Shown here piece after piece: positions 19,691-30,877 of a stretch of 64,000 bases of DNA (position 1 is its first letter; each line of letters begins with the position of its first letter). The stretch is from Azolla caroliniana (taxonomy: Eukaryota > Polypodiophyta): assembly GCA_043228905.1 (NCBI GenBank), contig JBHGNT010000018.1, forward strand, positions 16,120,001 through 16,184,000. Direction: 5' to 3'. The position numbers and the translations under genes are program-made. The notes under the pieces were generated by a model. That model did no database searches. It saw only the letters and a list, made by a program, of their open reading frames with translations, and was not told the origin of the DNA.

Positions 19691-20581
19691 CTCTTCGGGA
19701 TCTTCGGGCTCACAGCTCCGGTTCCTCCTAGCTTCACGCCTCGCTCGCGCTCCTCGACCTGTTCAACTCCGCGCGCTTCGACCCTTCCGGTCGGCTTGTC
19801 TGCTCATGTGGCCCTTATCAGCTCTTCTGCTATTGCGGTGTTGATGCTTCTTCTGCTGCCTTTTCTTCCGCTCTGGCCTCAGTTGATTCAGCGTATTTGA
19901 ATCAAACATCGGAACCGACTCGGCTACCTCCGATCGGTTTTCACTCTCGTCCGAGTTGGCTGTCTCCAACTCGTCTTCGGTCTTCTCGCCCTCGATGGCG
20001 TCATCTTCCCCATGCGTGGTTGGTTTCGGCTCTCTCCTTCAGTTGCTCCCCTTCTGTCTGCTTCTGGACTTTTCCACGGGTCTGCCCTCGACTTCTTCAG
20101 CCGATCCGAAGTCGAACTCGACAACCGACTCGGTGTCGCGGTCTCTGCTCCTTTCCTGTTGCCTTGCTTGGTCGTTCGGGACTGTTCTCCCCCTCAAGTT
20201 TGGCATGTCGAGGTGACGCAATCCGAGCGCACCGGAGAAATGCCGCAACTTGTCTAGACCAAGAGGCTTAGTGAAGATGTCGGCAGTCTGCCGATCCGTC
20301 GGCACGTACTGAAGTTCGACTTCACCAGAAAGGACACACTCACGAACGAAATGGTAGTGCACCTCAATGTGCTTGGTCCGTGCATGGAAAACGGGGTTTT
20401 TCGCGAGCTGGATGCTGCTGAGGTTGTCGCAGTAGATCGTCGTTGGATCTGACACCTCCTCTTGCAGGTCCTTAAGTAGCCGCTTCAACCATATGGCTTC
20501 GCATGTCGCGACAACCGCTCCTCGGTACTCAGCTTCGGTGCTCGATAGTGCAACTGTCGGCTACTTCTTACTGCTCCACGC
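19691..20581 (-). pseudogene. C3 RNase H end and charged C-terminal extension
   Basis: The minus strand first gives the RNase H end (KRLLKDLQEEV, YCDNLSSIQLAKNPVFHART, VHYHFVREC, ADIFTKPLGLDKLRHFSG). Ordinary Copia proteins end soon after this. Here HLDMPNLRGRTVPND leads into a further stretch of roughly 150 residues rich in Arg, Lys, Glu and Ser, broken by one stop (near 20039) and a frame change. C4 has a matching extension (VPHLRGRTGTD ... DKLEISNSDKS against DELETANSDES). The extension is a shared feature of group A rather than read-through noise. Its function is unknown. Confidence 0.7.
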
Positions 20582-21230
20582 TGTCGAGGTATTCCTCGCG
20601 GATGCGTGGAATGAGGCGGGACCTCGGGGGTCTTGCACCGAAAAGCAAGAGAGAAAGGTGAAGGGGAGGGACCCACTACGTGCGAGCGTAGATTCACAGG
20701 GACACGGCCCTTTGACACAAAGACGCGAGTGGGACACCGACACAGAGAGACACGAATGTATGTATATATATATTAACAAAGACAAACAACAAGAAGCACG
20801 AAGTCGGTTACAACTGAACAGGCCGGCGAACAGATGCGGATGCCTGTTCGTAAACGCACAGAAAGAAAGGAGTAGGTTGGAGGTGCTGCCGGAAGCACCC
20901 GGGCATTCCTCAGAGCAGCGCGAGCCTCCCGAAACCTGCACAGAAAGAAGCTACGGAGTTTTGGAAGAGAGAGAAGCCTTCGGCCGACAACCCGACAACA
21001 CTTCGTCCTCTCTATCGTTGATCCCCCCTTTTCTCCTCCTGTTCTTCGTCCTTTTTATAGGCAAGAAACGAGCCATTTCCCATTAACTTCCTCCCTACCG
21101 AATCTACCTACCTAGGATCTTCTATGTACCTAATTCTCTCTTATGTACAACATAAGGTGTATGTGCATGAAGAGCCGGTTCCTACGCTCCGGTGCACTGA
21201 TTCCGCTTGTGGACGGTTTTCTTCACGACA
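20582..21230 (-). mobile_element. Solo LTR of G5 type inside C3 RNase H
   Basis: This 649 bp LTR starts TGTCGAGGTATTCC and ends CTTCACGACA, is related to the G5 LTR, and is flanked by exact ACGC copies (20578-20581, 21231-21234). There is no internal sequence, so it is the product of LTR-LTR recombination. Removing it rejoins the RNase H wording (PLG..RSR..A..SS/SKKQPTVALSS). Confidence 0.88.
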
Positions 21231-23660
21231 ACGCGATCGCGGCACTCCCAAGGGAGAACGCGTATCCGGACGTGGATCGGCGGCGTTGCCAGCCCAATCA
21301 GCATCGATGTAGCCGACTAACTGCGCGGCTGCACCGGTCCGATATAGTAGTCCGCGGTCCTTAGTGCCGTTGACATACCGAAGTATGCATTGCGCACATT
21401 GAAGGTGCTCCTCGGTAGGTCGCGCCATGAACTGACTGATCACTTCGACCGGATAACTAAGGTCGGGTCGGGTGATGGTCAAGTATATGAGGCTTCCGAC
21501 AACTTGTCGGAACCTCGTCGAGTCGCATACCTTTCCCGTATCGGGACGAAGCTTGACGGTTCTGTCCAGAGGAGTCGAGACGGACTTACAGTCGGCCATC
21601 CCGAATTTGAAGAGCATACTCAACACGTAATGACGTTGGCTGATCAATATGCCTTCGGGGGTACGGATCACTTCGATCCCGAGGAAGTAATGAAGGTCCC
21701 CTAGATCCTTCATGGTAAACAATGCCGCAAGCTGGAGCTTTACGCGGTTGATTTCACCTAGGTCGGCGCCGGTGATGACCAAGTCATCAACATATAGTAA
21801 AATACTAACCGGTCCGAGTCGACCTTTCCGAATGAACAGGGAAGAGTCCGATTTTGACGCGACGAAGCCCATCTGACGCAGTTGTTGCGTGATCTTCGCG
21901 TTCCAGGCACGCGGGGCTTGCTTTAGTCCGTAAAGGGACTTCTTCAGTCGGCATACTGCCGAGGAGTTCGTTCCGGAGTGAAATCCGGGGGGTTGTACCA
22001 TGTACACCTGTTCCTCAAGGTCACCTTGCAGGAACGCATTCTTTACATCCATCTGATGTAAGTGCCACCCCTTCACCGCAGCTACTGCGAGCAAAACACG
22101 GATGGTCGTCATTTTTGCGACCGGCGCAAACGTCTCATCGTAGTCGATGCCATGTTTCTGCGCGTAGCCCTTTGCCACTAGCCGAGCCTTGTACCGGTTG
22201 ACCGAGCCATCAGTGTTGTACTTGACCTTGTACACCCACCTACACTCGATCCGCTTCACACCCTTTGGTGCGTCAACCAGGTCCCAGGTCTCGTTCTCCA
22301 CCAACGCGTGCATCTCTTCCTCCATCGCGACACGCCAATTCGCATCTTTAGCTGCTTCTGCGTAGCTCTCCGGCTCACGCACTTCCGCTACAAGGGTCAT
22401 GTACGCATAATGATGTGCCATGTACTCGTTGTATCCGAACCGCAAAACAGGATTCTTCTGGCGGGTAGACCGGCGTAATCTCACATTAGCCGATGTCGAG
22501 GCCTTCTCGGTCGACGCGGTCTTCACCTTTAAAGACCCGTCACCGGTTCCCTCGGAGTCGGACTCGTGTCGGTCTAACTCGTTCCTATCCGTGCCAGAAT
22601 CCGACACCTTCCTTTTCCCTTTCTCTTTGCGCGTAAGCCGTCTCCTCGGCTTCCTGTGCGGGGAATGCACGGCCGAGTCTCCACTACTCGCCGGCTCTTC
22701 ATCGGGCTGGTCGTACCGACTCAGTCGTCCAATCGGTCCACTTAAACGGAGTGAAATCGGACTCTCTTCGCGGGTCTCGATTTCGGGCTCTTTCGGAGGC
22801 ATCTCGGCCTCGCTGACCTCATCGTTAGAACTCGGATTGGAGTTGGGATTCGGAATCAGGGGCAGGTACCAGGACGCGGACTCGTCAAACACAATGTCGC
22901 GGCTGACACGCGCTTGTTTGGTGCGAGGGTTATAGCACTTATAACCCTTCTGCTCTTCCGAGTAACCGACCAAGATGCATTTCTCGGCCTTGGCGTCCAG
23001 CTTCCTCCGTTTCTCCTTCGGTACATGCACATACGCAATGCTACCGAACACCCTCAAGTGTCGCAAGTTCAGCTTCGTTCCGAAATATAGCTCGTGTGCC
23101 GACACTTTGTCTCCGATCCGGTTCTGGATGTATACCGCGGTCCTTACCGCCTCGGCCCAGTAGAACTTGGGCAAGCTCTTCTCCTCCAGCATTGCTCGTG
23201 CCGCTTCCACAACTGACCGATTCTTCCTCTTGGCCACGCCGTTCTGCTCCGGCGTGTATCTACAACTGAATTCGCGCTGAATTCCCATTTTTTGTAGGTA
23301 ACCGTTGAATTGACTAGAAAAATACTCTTTCCCACCATTCGACCACAGGCACTTGATCTTTCGTCCCGTTTCCATTTCCACAAACACTTTGAGGTCCTGG
23401 AAACAGACGAAGACTTCGTTCTTCCTCTCAATGAGGTAGATCCACGTGTGCCGCGTGTGGTCGTCGATGAAGGAGACGAAATATCGGCTCCCGCCAAAAC
23501 TAACGTTTTGTGCCGGCCCCCATACATCGGAGTGTATAAGGTCCAGCTTGTTCCAGCTCCGGTTTCGCTCGTTGGGGAAGGGAAGTCGGTGTTGCTTCCC
23601 GAGATGGAAGGCTTCACAAATTTGTGCCTTTCGGCCACTAAATTTGGGCAATCCGAACAC
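21231..23660 (-). pseudogene. C3 integrase-RT-RNase H start
   Basis: A long minus-strand ORF covers about 810 codons. It has integrase zinc residues (CEAFHLGKQH), integrase core (LIHSDVWGP, LWSNGGKEY, NGVAKRKNRSVVE), a spacer with acidic and Ser-rich sequence, and RT with DETFAPVAKMTTIRVLL, HQMDVKNAFLQGDLEEQVY and catalytic LLYVDDLVITGADL. RNase H begins with DADWAGNAADPRPDTRSPLG before the solo LTR. Of the integrase triad the first D and the final Glu region are altered: the usual ADNG reads SNGG and the usual AER reads AKR, so integration activity is doubtful. A TAG at 23661-23663 (CAG in C1) separates it from the GAG-pre-integrase part. Confidence 0.85.
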
Positions 23661-24657
23661 TACCTATTTTGTTTGCAGATCTTGAAGCCGCTGGTAGTTG
23701 ACGTCGCCTATCCGCTTGTGCCACAAGTCGATGTCCGACTCGGATTTTTGTCCCTTCACGAACATTGTGGGGCCACCGTCAGTGGAGTCGAGGATGAACA
23801 TCCTCCCGTCTTTGCGCCCTTGTGTAATCACACGGCCTTCTTCCTCAATGAAGCACCTGAGGTGTGTAAACCGAACCTCCATCCCTTGGTCGACGATCTG
23901 TCCGACCGAGACCAAGCTCTTCATGATTGTCGGAACGTGCAACACATTCATGAGTTTCCCTTTCTGCCCGACATGGCTAAGGGGAACTTCTCCAACATTC
24001 GCGATCGGATGCGGAGTGTCGTCTCCAGTTGCGACTACTCCAGATTGTATCGGTTTTCAAGGTATGAGAACCACTCCTTATGGCTCGTCATGTGGTTTGA
24101 CACGCTGGAGTCCACGTACCACACCTCGTCTGATCTCGGGGTGGTCCGTTTCATTGAGTTTGCTTTGTGTCTCGTCACGAAGACAGACCCTTCTCCGGCT
24201 CTCCCGAAGTCTTCAACGTAGTGCGATCGCTGCCGATTTCCCTTGTCAGTATGTCCGGAGCCGTTTCCGGAACTGGTTCTCTCCGAATCGGCGCACTTCT
24301 TCCAACACTCACTTTCCCTGTGGCCTTTCTTGCCACAGTACCAGCACTCCGCGATGGCCTTCCCTTGCCGGGTGTCATCGCTTCGACTCCCCCTGTTTCC
24401 GGAGGGTCCGGAGTTGCTGTCTTCCTTGATCTCATCGGCCACCTCCATTGCGCGCCGACTCGCCTCGTCCTCCACTTCCACGGGGCCTATCTCCCTCCGT
24501 GTACAACATTCTGTTGTCGGTGTGCGTGCTTGTGGACGCACCCGCGTGGTTCTCCTCTACCAGGAGCATCGACTGTAAGTCGAAAAAGGACGGCATATTC
24601 TCCCGGGTACACACAGCCGTTCGGAACGCTCCGAACTTCGACGCCAAACCTCCGAGA
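23661..24657 (-). pseudogene. C3 gag C-terminus, zinc knuckle, protease and pre-integrase
   Basis: The minus strand reads a gag fragment (FGAFRTAVCTRENMPSFFDL) from about 24655. It is followed by a CCHC knuckle (CWYCGKKGHRESEC), a protease segment VWYVDSSVSNHMTS and, after a frame break near 24035, HVPTIMKSLVSVGQIVDQGM and LWHKRIGDVNYQRL. C1 has DSGASNH at the protease site. Here the Gly of the triad is Ser, so the protease is probably inactive. The upstream boundary is a junction with G6 integrase. Confidence 0.8.
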
Positions 24658-27300
24658 CAGAAAAAACTGGATGAATTTCAACGTCATCGGGAAGAGCGAG
24701 ACGAAAGGTTAATGAACCAATGCGTTTGAGGACTTGAAAAGGTCCACAAAACCGTGGGGCTAACTTAGCGCACTTACCCGTAGTCAATGTCTTAGACTTG
24801 TAAGGTACACGTAAAAATACCTTCCGTCCAGGGTTGAATACCTGAGGTTGCCTATTATGATCGGTGTAAAAACGTGCTCTATCTTGAGCTGTTTTTATAT
24901 TATCTCGTGCAATATGCAACATATCTTGCATATCCCAAAGAAAGTTTTGCGTATTTTGCAACTCATCATGATGTATATTAACATCAATCAGGGCTCGTGG
25001 CTGAAAACCATACATCAACATAAAAGGACTATATCTCGTGGACATATGCTTGGAGTTGTTATAAGCAAACTCCAAAATTGGGAGATAAGGTTCCCTTTTT
25101 GTTGGTTTTGCACCAACATATGCTCGAAGCATGTCCTCAATAATTTTATTTACTCGTTCTATCTGTCCATCGGATTGAGGATGATCTGTAGAGCTCATGC
25201 TCAACGTAGTTTCTAACTTCTTAAAGACTTGCGTCTAGAAGTCACTAGTAAACTATGGATCTCGATCACTCACGATATCCATTGGTAATCAATAAAACAA
25301 AATAACTCGTCAACGAATTGGTAAGCCAATTCAGGAGCTATTACCGTGGTTTTAGTAGCAATAAATCTGGCCATTTTAGTTAGTCTATCAACCACAACCC
25401 AGATGACATCATGGTCGTTTTGGGTGCGACGAAGGCTAACAATAAAATCCATGGATATACTTTCCCACTTATTATTGGGAATGTCCAAGGGATGTAAAAG
25501 TCTTGCGGCCTTAAGTCGCTCGGCTTTGTTAACCTGACATTGGTGACATTTAGTAACATAGCTATGTATGTCAGGATGCATCTTAGGCCAATATAATTGA
25601 GTGGAGATGAGAATGAGTGTACGATGTATTCTAGGGTGCCCTCTTGAGGGTGCATCATGGCGTTCAAAAAGAATTCTTTTTTTGACCTCTGGCAAATCTG
25701 GAACACAAACCTTCCCATTACAATAGAGAAAACCGTTAGAAATGTGGAAGTATTCCTTCAAGGATGTGGTGGTGTCTGTCATCGGGATACTTTCCTCGAA
25801 GGTGATCATAAAGATATGATGTTATTTCAATGAGGTTCAACATGTTAACTTCGCGGATGCGACTTAGTGCATCAACGATAGTGTTCATGGAACCTTTACG
25901 ATATCGTATGGAAAAATCAAAGTCCTGGATGAAATAAGTCCACCGTGCCTTACGACCTTTCAGGTCTTGTTGGTCACAAAAATATTTGAAGGACTCGTGG
26001 TCCGTGATTACCACAAAACGGTTTCCATAAAGATAATGGCGCCATGTTTTGAGCGCATGTATAACTGTAATTTCTTTTCTTGAACCGTATACCGACATTG
26101 AGCAAAATCAAGTTCCTTACTCTCGAATGCTATTAGTTTACCATCTTGATATAAGACAACACCTATAGCATAATCGCTTGCATCGGTTTCAACTTCAATG
26201 GTTTTAAAGGATCGAGTAAAAGAAGTGAAGGAGCCTTCCACACCAGGTCTTTGAGTTCCTTAAAGGCGAGGTCTAGTGTAGCATTCCACACAATAGGTTG
26301 TGTAGACTTACGCGATTGACCTTTTAGAAGATCAATAAACAGTGTCGTCAATTGGGAGTAATTACGAAGGGATTTTCGCAAAAACCCGACATGATCGAAC
26401 TTCTCGAATATTCCGAAGAGTGGGCCAAAGTTTGATTTTCTCGATGCGAGAAGGATCAATTTCAACTCCTCGTTAGGTTATGAGATGTCCAAGATAAGGA
26501 ATTGATTTCTTGAAGAACTCGCATTTTGAGATCTTCGCGTAGATTTGCTTGTCACGCAATGTTTGTAAAACAAAGCGGACATGTTTAGCATGTTCTTCTA
26601 ATGTACGACTATAAACTAGAATATCATCCAAGAAAATAACAACAAATTTTCCAAGTTGTTCTCGGAAAATGTCATTCATTTCTTGTTGAAATGTGGCCAA
26701 AGCATTGGTCAAACCAAAAACTCATAATGACCATAGCGCGTACGAAATGTCGTTTTAGGAACATCGTCCTCACTTATACGAATTTGATGGTAGACCGTAC
26801 GGAGATCAAGTTTCGTAAAGTACCGAGCTCCCTGGAGACGGTCAATTAGATCGTCAACCCGGGGCAATGGATATGAATTCTTGATTGTCACTTTATTGAA
26901 GCGTCAATAATTAATACACATACGCCATGTGCCCTCTTTCTTTTTTACCAAGAGAACAGGTGCACCCCATGGTGATTTACTATAACGTATATAACCCATT
27001 CGTAAATAGTCTTTGAGTTTCTTAGATACCTCATCCTCTTCGGATCGACTTAAGCGACAAGGAGGTATACTTATTGGTGCAACTCTAGGTACAATATCTA
27101 TATGATGGTCTATATTACGTTTAGGAGGTAACCCATGTGGTAGTTCACTCGAAAAACCATCAGGAAAATCATTTAAGATTTCATCGAGTTGTTGTTGTTC
27201 AAAATATGATAATTGCGCTGAGACATTATCAATATTGTAAACGTGAATGTCCGGATCAAGTACACAATAAAATAAAGTAGAACAAGACAACTTGGATATT
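24658..27300 (-). pseudogene. G6 pol: RT-RNase H-integrase, broken
   Basis: From right to left, RT begins near 27290 (HIDIVPRVAPISIPPCRLS, MGYIRYSKSPWGAPVLLVKK) and continues with [32 protein letters not shown] and [14 protein letters not shown]. RNase H has VETDASDYAIGVVLYQ and RYRKGSMNTIVDALSR. Integrase has CHQCQVNK, the D of SMDFIVSLRRT, SDRDP near 25260 and DHPQSDGQIERVNK. The last segment has the GPY/F wording PRFCGPFQVLKRIG and ends HPVFSVSE before the junction with C3 gag. At least six stops or frameshifts separate these blocks. This is a dead copy of an ordinary plant chromovirus-type pol. Confidence 0.82.
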
Positions 27301-27531
27301 GATGGAGAGGAAACAATAGAAAGAGATTGTTTTTTAACACATTGAATAAAATGAGTACAATCGTTCAGTACAAAAGTAATTGAATGATGAACCCAATCAA
27401 TAGATAAACCAGGGATAACCCAGTATTACATCAGTGGTACAAAGAGTCATTACATGGAAGTCTACTTCCTCTATATAAGTATCAATAGAAATTCCTAATG
27501 AATGAATCGCCTCGTTGATGTATTGTACTCT

Positions 27532-28760
27532 TCAATCAACCAAGTGCACCTTATAGGTGTGATCACTTACGATGGGTTGGATTCCCCATATCTGAACCAA
27601 ACGATCATTCACAAAATTGTGTGAACTTCCTGAATCAAATAAAAATTGTACGGGAGATCCATTGATATACCCGTTTGCACGTAGTAAATCATTGGATCCC
27701 AATACATAGTGAGGGAAAGAACATTGACAATTACTTAAATGATGTTTATATACCTCAAGGACATTAGGAATCTGACCTTTATGGTCTGCAACTTTTGCTT
27801 TGTTGTCGTGCTCTTTCCGTTGGAGCTTTCGACATTGTTCTTTTGTATGAACCTTCTTTTTGCAGAATACGCAAAAAGGATGTTGTCGCTTACAATCACG
27901 ATCCATGAATTCGTTGGGTGTCTTGCGTTTCCCAGCGAATTACGACTACTTAGTCCTGGGTGCTTCGTTGGGTTTATTATGGTCCTTCTTTGAAGTGCGT
28001 TGATAGCGAAGAACTATTTCAACGGCCTCTTCAAAGGATTTTGGATCCTTATCGTGCACTATCCAGTCATAGTCCGAATTGGGGATGCCATTGACAAAAC
28101 AAGTTATCAACCAATTGTCCCCTTCTAGACCCAATTTTTGGATTTGGTTTCTAGCATGGTGGACATAGTCTTCTAGCAAAGAAAATTTCCAACTAGAGAG
28201 GTTCATTAATGCTTGTCCTGCCTCGGTTCAAGATGGAGGTTGTAGAAATTGGCCCTTGAGAACTGTGACAAAATCTGTCCAGGTATCATGCAATTTCCCC
28301 AAAGTTTGGAGCCCACGCCACGAGGCAGCGGCCTTACCCCCTAGTTCTCAGTCGGCATATGCAATCTTCATACTATTTGGCGTGGGATAGAGCTCAAAAT
28401 GAGACTCCCATCAACCCAGCCACGTGCAAATTGCTTCTTCGGTTCTTTCCTTTTTTTCTCCCGTAAATGGCTTTACGACAAATGATGGTTCACCCTAACG
28501 CTCATCGGTCTATTAGTCTCACGTTGTAAACTAATGGCACGTGCCTCAAGAGCACTTTGAGATTGTTGAAGTTTGAACATCTTATGTGTGGTGGAACTAA
28601 GGAAATGTTGTATTTGTAAAAAATATGACTCAATGGACATTGGTCCAGGAGGATTTCCTTGAGTTCCTTCTGCTTGAGCTGATGACATCGGGTCGTTATT
28701 CTCAAAAGAGCTCAATTCGCTAGAGAGTTGGGTGCACCAATCGTCATGCATGACTACCTG
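27532..28760 (-). pseudogene. G6 gag, zinc knuckle and protease, broken
   Basis: The minus strand from about 28751 starts [16 protein letters not shown], a typical chromovirus gag start region. It is followed by a Retrotrans_gag-like segment (ASWRGLQTLG, LMNLSSWKFSLLEDYVHHA, DYDWIVHDKDPKSFEEAVE), a CCHC knuckle (CVFCKKKVHTKEQC) and a protease with LFDSGSSHNFVN. Stops and frame breaks at about 28470, 28230 and 27930 disrupt it. Between 27300 and 27531 lies a decayed protease-RT linker with nothing recognisable. Confidence 0.75.
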
Positions 28761-28779
28761 ACCAGAGAGTTTACTGCAC

Positions 28780-30436
28780 TAAGCCATTGAATGATTATTT
28801 CTGGCAAAGAAATAGGATGAGGTCAGACAAATAGTCATAACATCAAGTGGTGATGTAAACATATCATGGGCCAACATTAATCGATATCATGATCTCACAT
28901 CAATACCCCTCTAGACGTATGAGATGAGGTTCAAGATTAGGTTACTGCGGTAACACAAAGGTGTCTTAAAAACCATGGGGGTGACAAATGAATGTCTTTC
29001 CTTGATCTCTATATCGATTTTTTCATGGCGGTTCCCTGAGGCTCAACCATGTATGTTCGCGTCATGAATAGTTTTTACACGAAAAAAATGTTAACAATAA
29101 ACTATGTTTCTATGCACATGTATGTGGTCTCGGCTCTTTAAGTCCTATTACGACCCCGAAGCACACTTAGACCTAAAGTCTAAACATGTATTATAATCAT
29201 TTGTATCAACAATGTTGTATGGTCTTGGTCATATTTGAACTCGAGACGTCGAGAACAAATGCATTGAAAACTTGAGCTAACCAAATAGGTTGCTCGTGTT
29301 GAATGTTTAACATTTTATGCATATAAGAGATATGTGAGGCATTTGCCCATTGATATATGTTTTTTTAAAAGAAACATATATGTCAAGAGTTCTTATTTCC
29401 CAAGCCCTCTTGTTTACCACAAACTATGTTGGTACATTACCTAACCTCAAGTCTCATAATTACGATGGCATACGCCAAAGTGCAACCTAATGGTCAAGCC
29501 AAATGAGCCCTATTTTCGTAGTAGGCCCACGTGGCCCATCACATGGTTATATCATTACGAAGGCCTTTCGTAAGAATGATCTCATGGTGCATCGTATCCA
29601 TGTAATGAGGGAGGGATGTTGGATATGTGTGTCATAGGAGCGACCTCACATGAAGTGGGTCAAAGCCTACGTTCTCAACATCATTGTGGCTATGAGCATT
29701 TTGTTACGTAATGAAATTGAAGTGACCAACGGTGATGTCAACAAAAAATTTGTTGAAAAAAGGATGGTGACTACACCATTCTCACAAAAATGTGAGGACG
29801 GCCACCGAGATCCTTTCCCCGAATATACACATACGACATAGAAATCACGTAATAACTAATATACACATATATATGATCAAATATGTATACACGTGATCAC
29901 ATATGCATATATTTTAAAAAAAATCGCAATATCAAATAGCCAACAATGATGTAATCGAGATACATAATTGAGGCATTTAGCCTCTACGTACACGAAACAT
30001 CCAAAAATAAGGGTAATCGTAATGCGCAATTGAGGCATTGACCTCTTATGCATACGACACCAAATGCATACCATTTACATTGAAATCGAGGTATTGACCT
30101 CATACGCATACGTAACATATGTATGTGAACGTAATACGCAATTGAGGTATTAACCTCGTACGCATACGACACGAATCACATATCAAATATACACATATGC
30201 AATTGTTTTACACAACCAAGTAACTACCACTACAACATCATTGAATCAATAAAGAAAAAAACATATTGATTGTACATGAATAGATTGGGAGAAGAAAGAA
30301 TAGCAAAAAAAACAAGAAAGAGTTACTGAAGTTCGTTTGTTGATCAATCGCTATCTAGATCAAGGTCGACCGCACGTCAATCGATCACCATCCATCAAGA
30401 AGTCAAAAACCAACAAAAGAAACATTAGAAACAATA
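28780..30436 (-). other. G6 5' leader, noncoding, AT-rich
   Basis: No supported gene lies between the primer site and gag. The stretch is AT-rich and has short open frames without family resemblance. It holds four imperfect repeats at 29940-30175. A 1.6 kb leader is long for a chromovirus, so an unrecognised decayed insertion inside it is possible. Confidence 0.5.
29940..30175. repeat. Four imperfect repeats of about 60 bp in G6 leader
   Basis: The phrase AATTGAGGCATTGACCTCTT, followed by CATACGACAC, recurs with substitutions near 29958, 30022, 30085 and 30138. Spacing is uneven. It looks like a degenerate minisatellite. Confidence 0.6.
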
Positions 30437-30448
30437 GCTCTGATACCA
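30437..30448 (-). promoter_or_regulatory. G6 primer binding site, initiator-Met tRNA
   Basis: The minus strand reads TGGTATCAGAGC two bases after the LTR end. This is the classic site complementary to plant initiator tRNA-Met. Confidence 0.85.
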
Positions 30449-30450
30449 AC

Positions 30451-30877
30451 TGTTAGAGCGATGGTTTAACGAAAGCATATGATAAGGACATAAGATATAA
30501 GAAATAAGAAAGGAGAGAGAGAAAGAAGGGTGTCGATCCACCCAACCACCCCCGAGCGAAGGGATCGAGACAGACTCGAGCCTCGATCGGCGTCCCATAC
30601 CACCGTCGTGGTGTCGAGTCGTACCTAGTGCTGGCGCAATCGCTACAAGAGTTGACCCACCACAAGAACAGAGTCACAACGTAGTCAACAGATGATCAAA
30701 TGAGGGTAGCTAGGCCTCAGATTTATAGCGAGCCCCCAGGCTCCCAGGCAAGTTCACACTTGGCCTAATGGGTTGTCTCAACCCCGCAGATTAAAAGTAA
30801 TCCTCCCTTCTTTACACTCTCCTTTAACCCTCACACCTATCCACGTGTATAGAATACTATGGTAAATTCTCACCACA
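30451..30877 (-). repeat. G6 5' LTR
   Basis: On the minus strand it runs from TGTGGTGAGAATTTACC to CGCTCTAACA, 427 bp. It has TATAAAT at 30721-30727 and is directly followed by the primer site. No second copy is in the window, so the outer border at 30877 is inferred from the TG start and from C5 coding sequence beginning beside it. Confidence 0.65.

Larger units (their letters stand above)
19265..24657 (-). mobile_element. C3: Copia group A element, 5' truncated
   Basis: The minus-strand element has its 3' LTR at 19265-19676, then RNase H with an unusual tail, RT, integrase, protease and part of gag. A solo Gypsy LTR (20582-21230) is inserted in the RNase H gene. At about 24657 the gag sequence stops and G6 integrase begins, so the 5' end with primer site and 5' LTR is missing. 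It is the best-preserved group A copy in the window. Confidence 0.85.
24658..30877 (-). mobile_element. G6: chromovirus-like Gypsy element, 3' truncated
   Basis: The minus-strand element has its 5' LTR at 30451-30877, an initiator-Met primer site, a long AT-rich leader, gag, zinc knuckle, protease, RT, RNase H and integrase, ending in the GPY/F-type C-terminus. It is cut at about 24657, where a chromodomain and 3' LTR would be expected. It is unrelated to the G1-G5 group: normal DSG protease, FLDD RT and DHPQSDGQIERVN integrase. It is decayed by many stops and frameshifts. No target duplication can be tested. Confidence 0.75.

Noticed and set aside
20582-21230. The missing 5' LTR of G5
   Set aside because: It is flanked on both sides by ACGC within C3 RNase H, so it is an independent solo LTR. 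G5 would need an ACGT flank and C1 sequence.
29650-29841. 63-codon plus-strand frame in the G6 leader
   Set aside because: No homology, AT-rich context and no supporting signal. Chance is sufficient.
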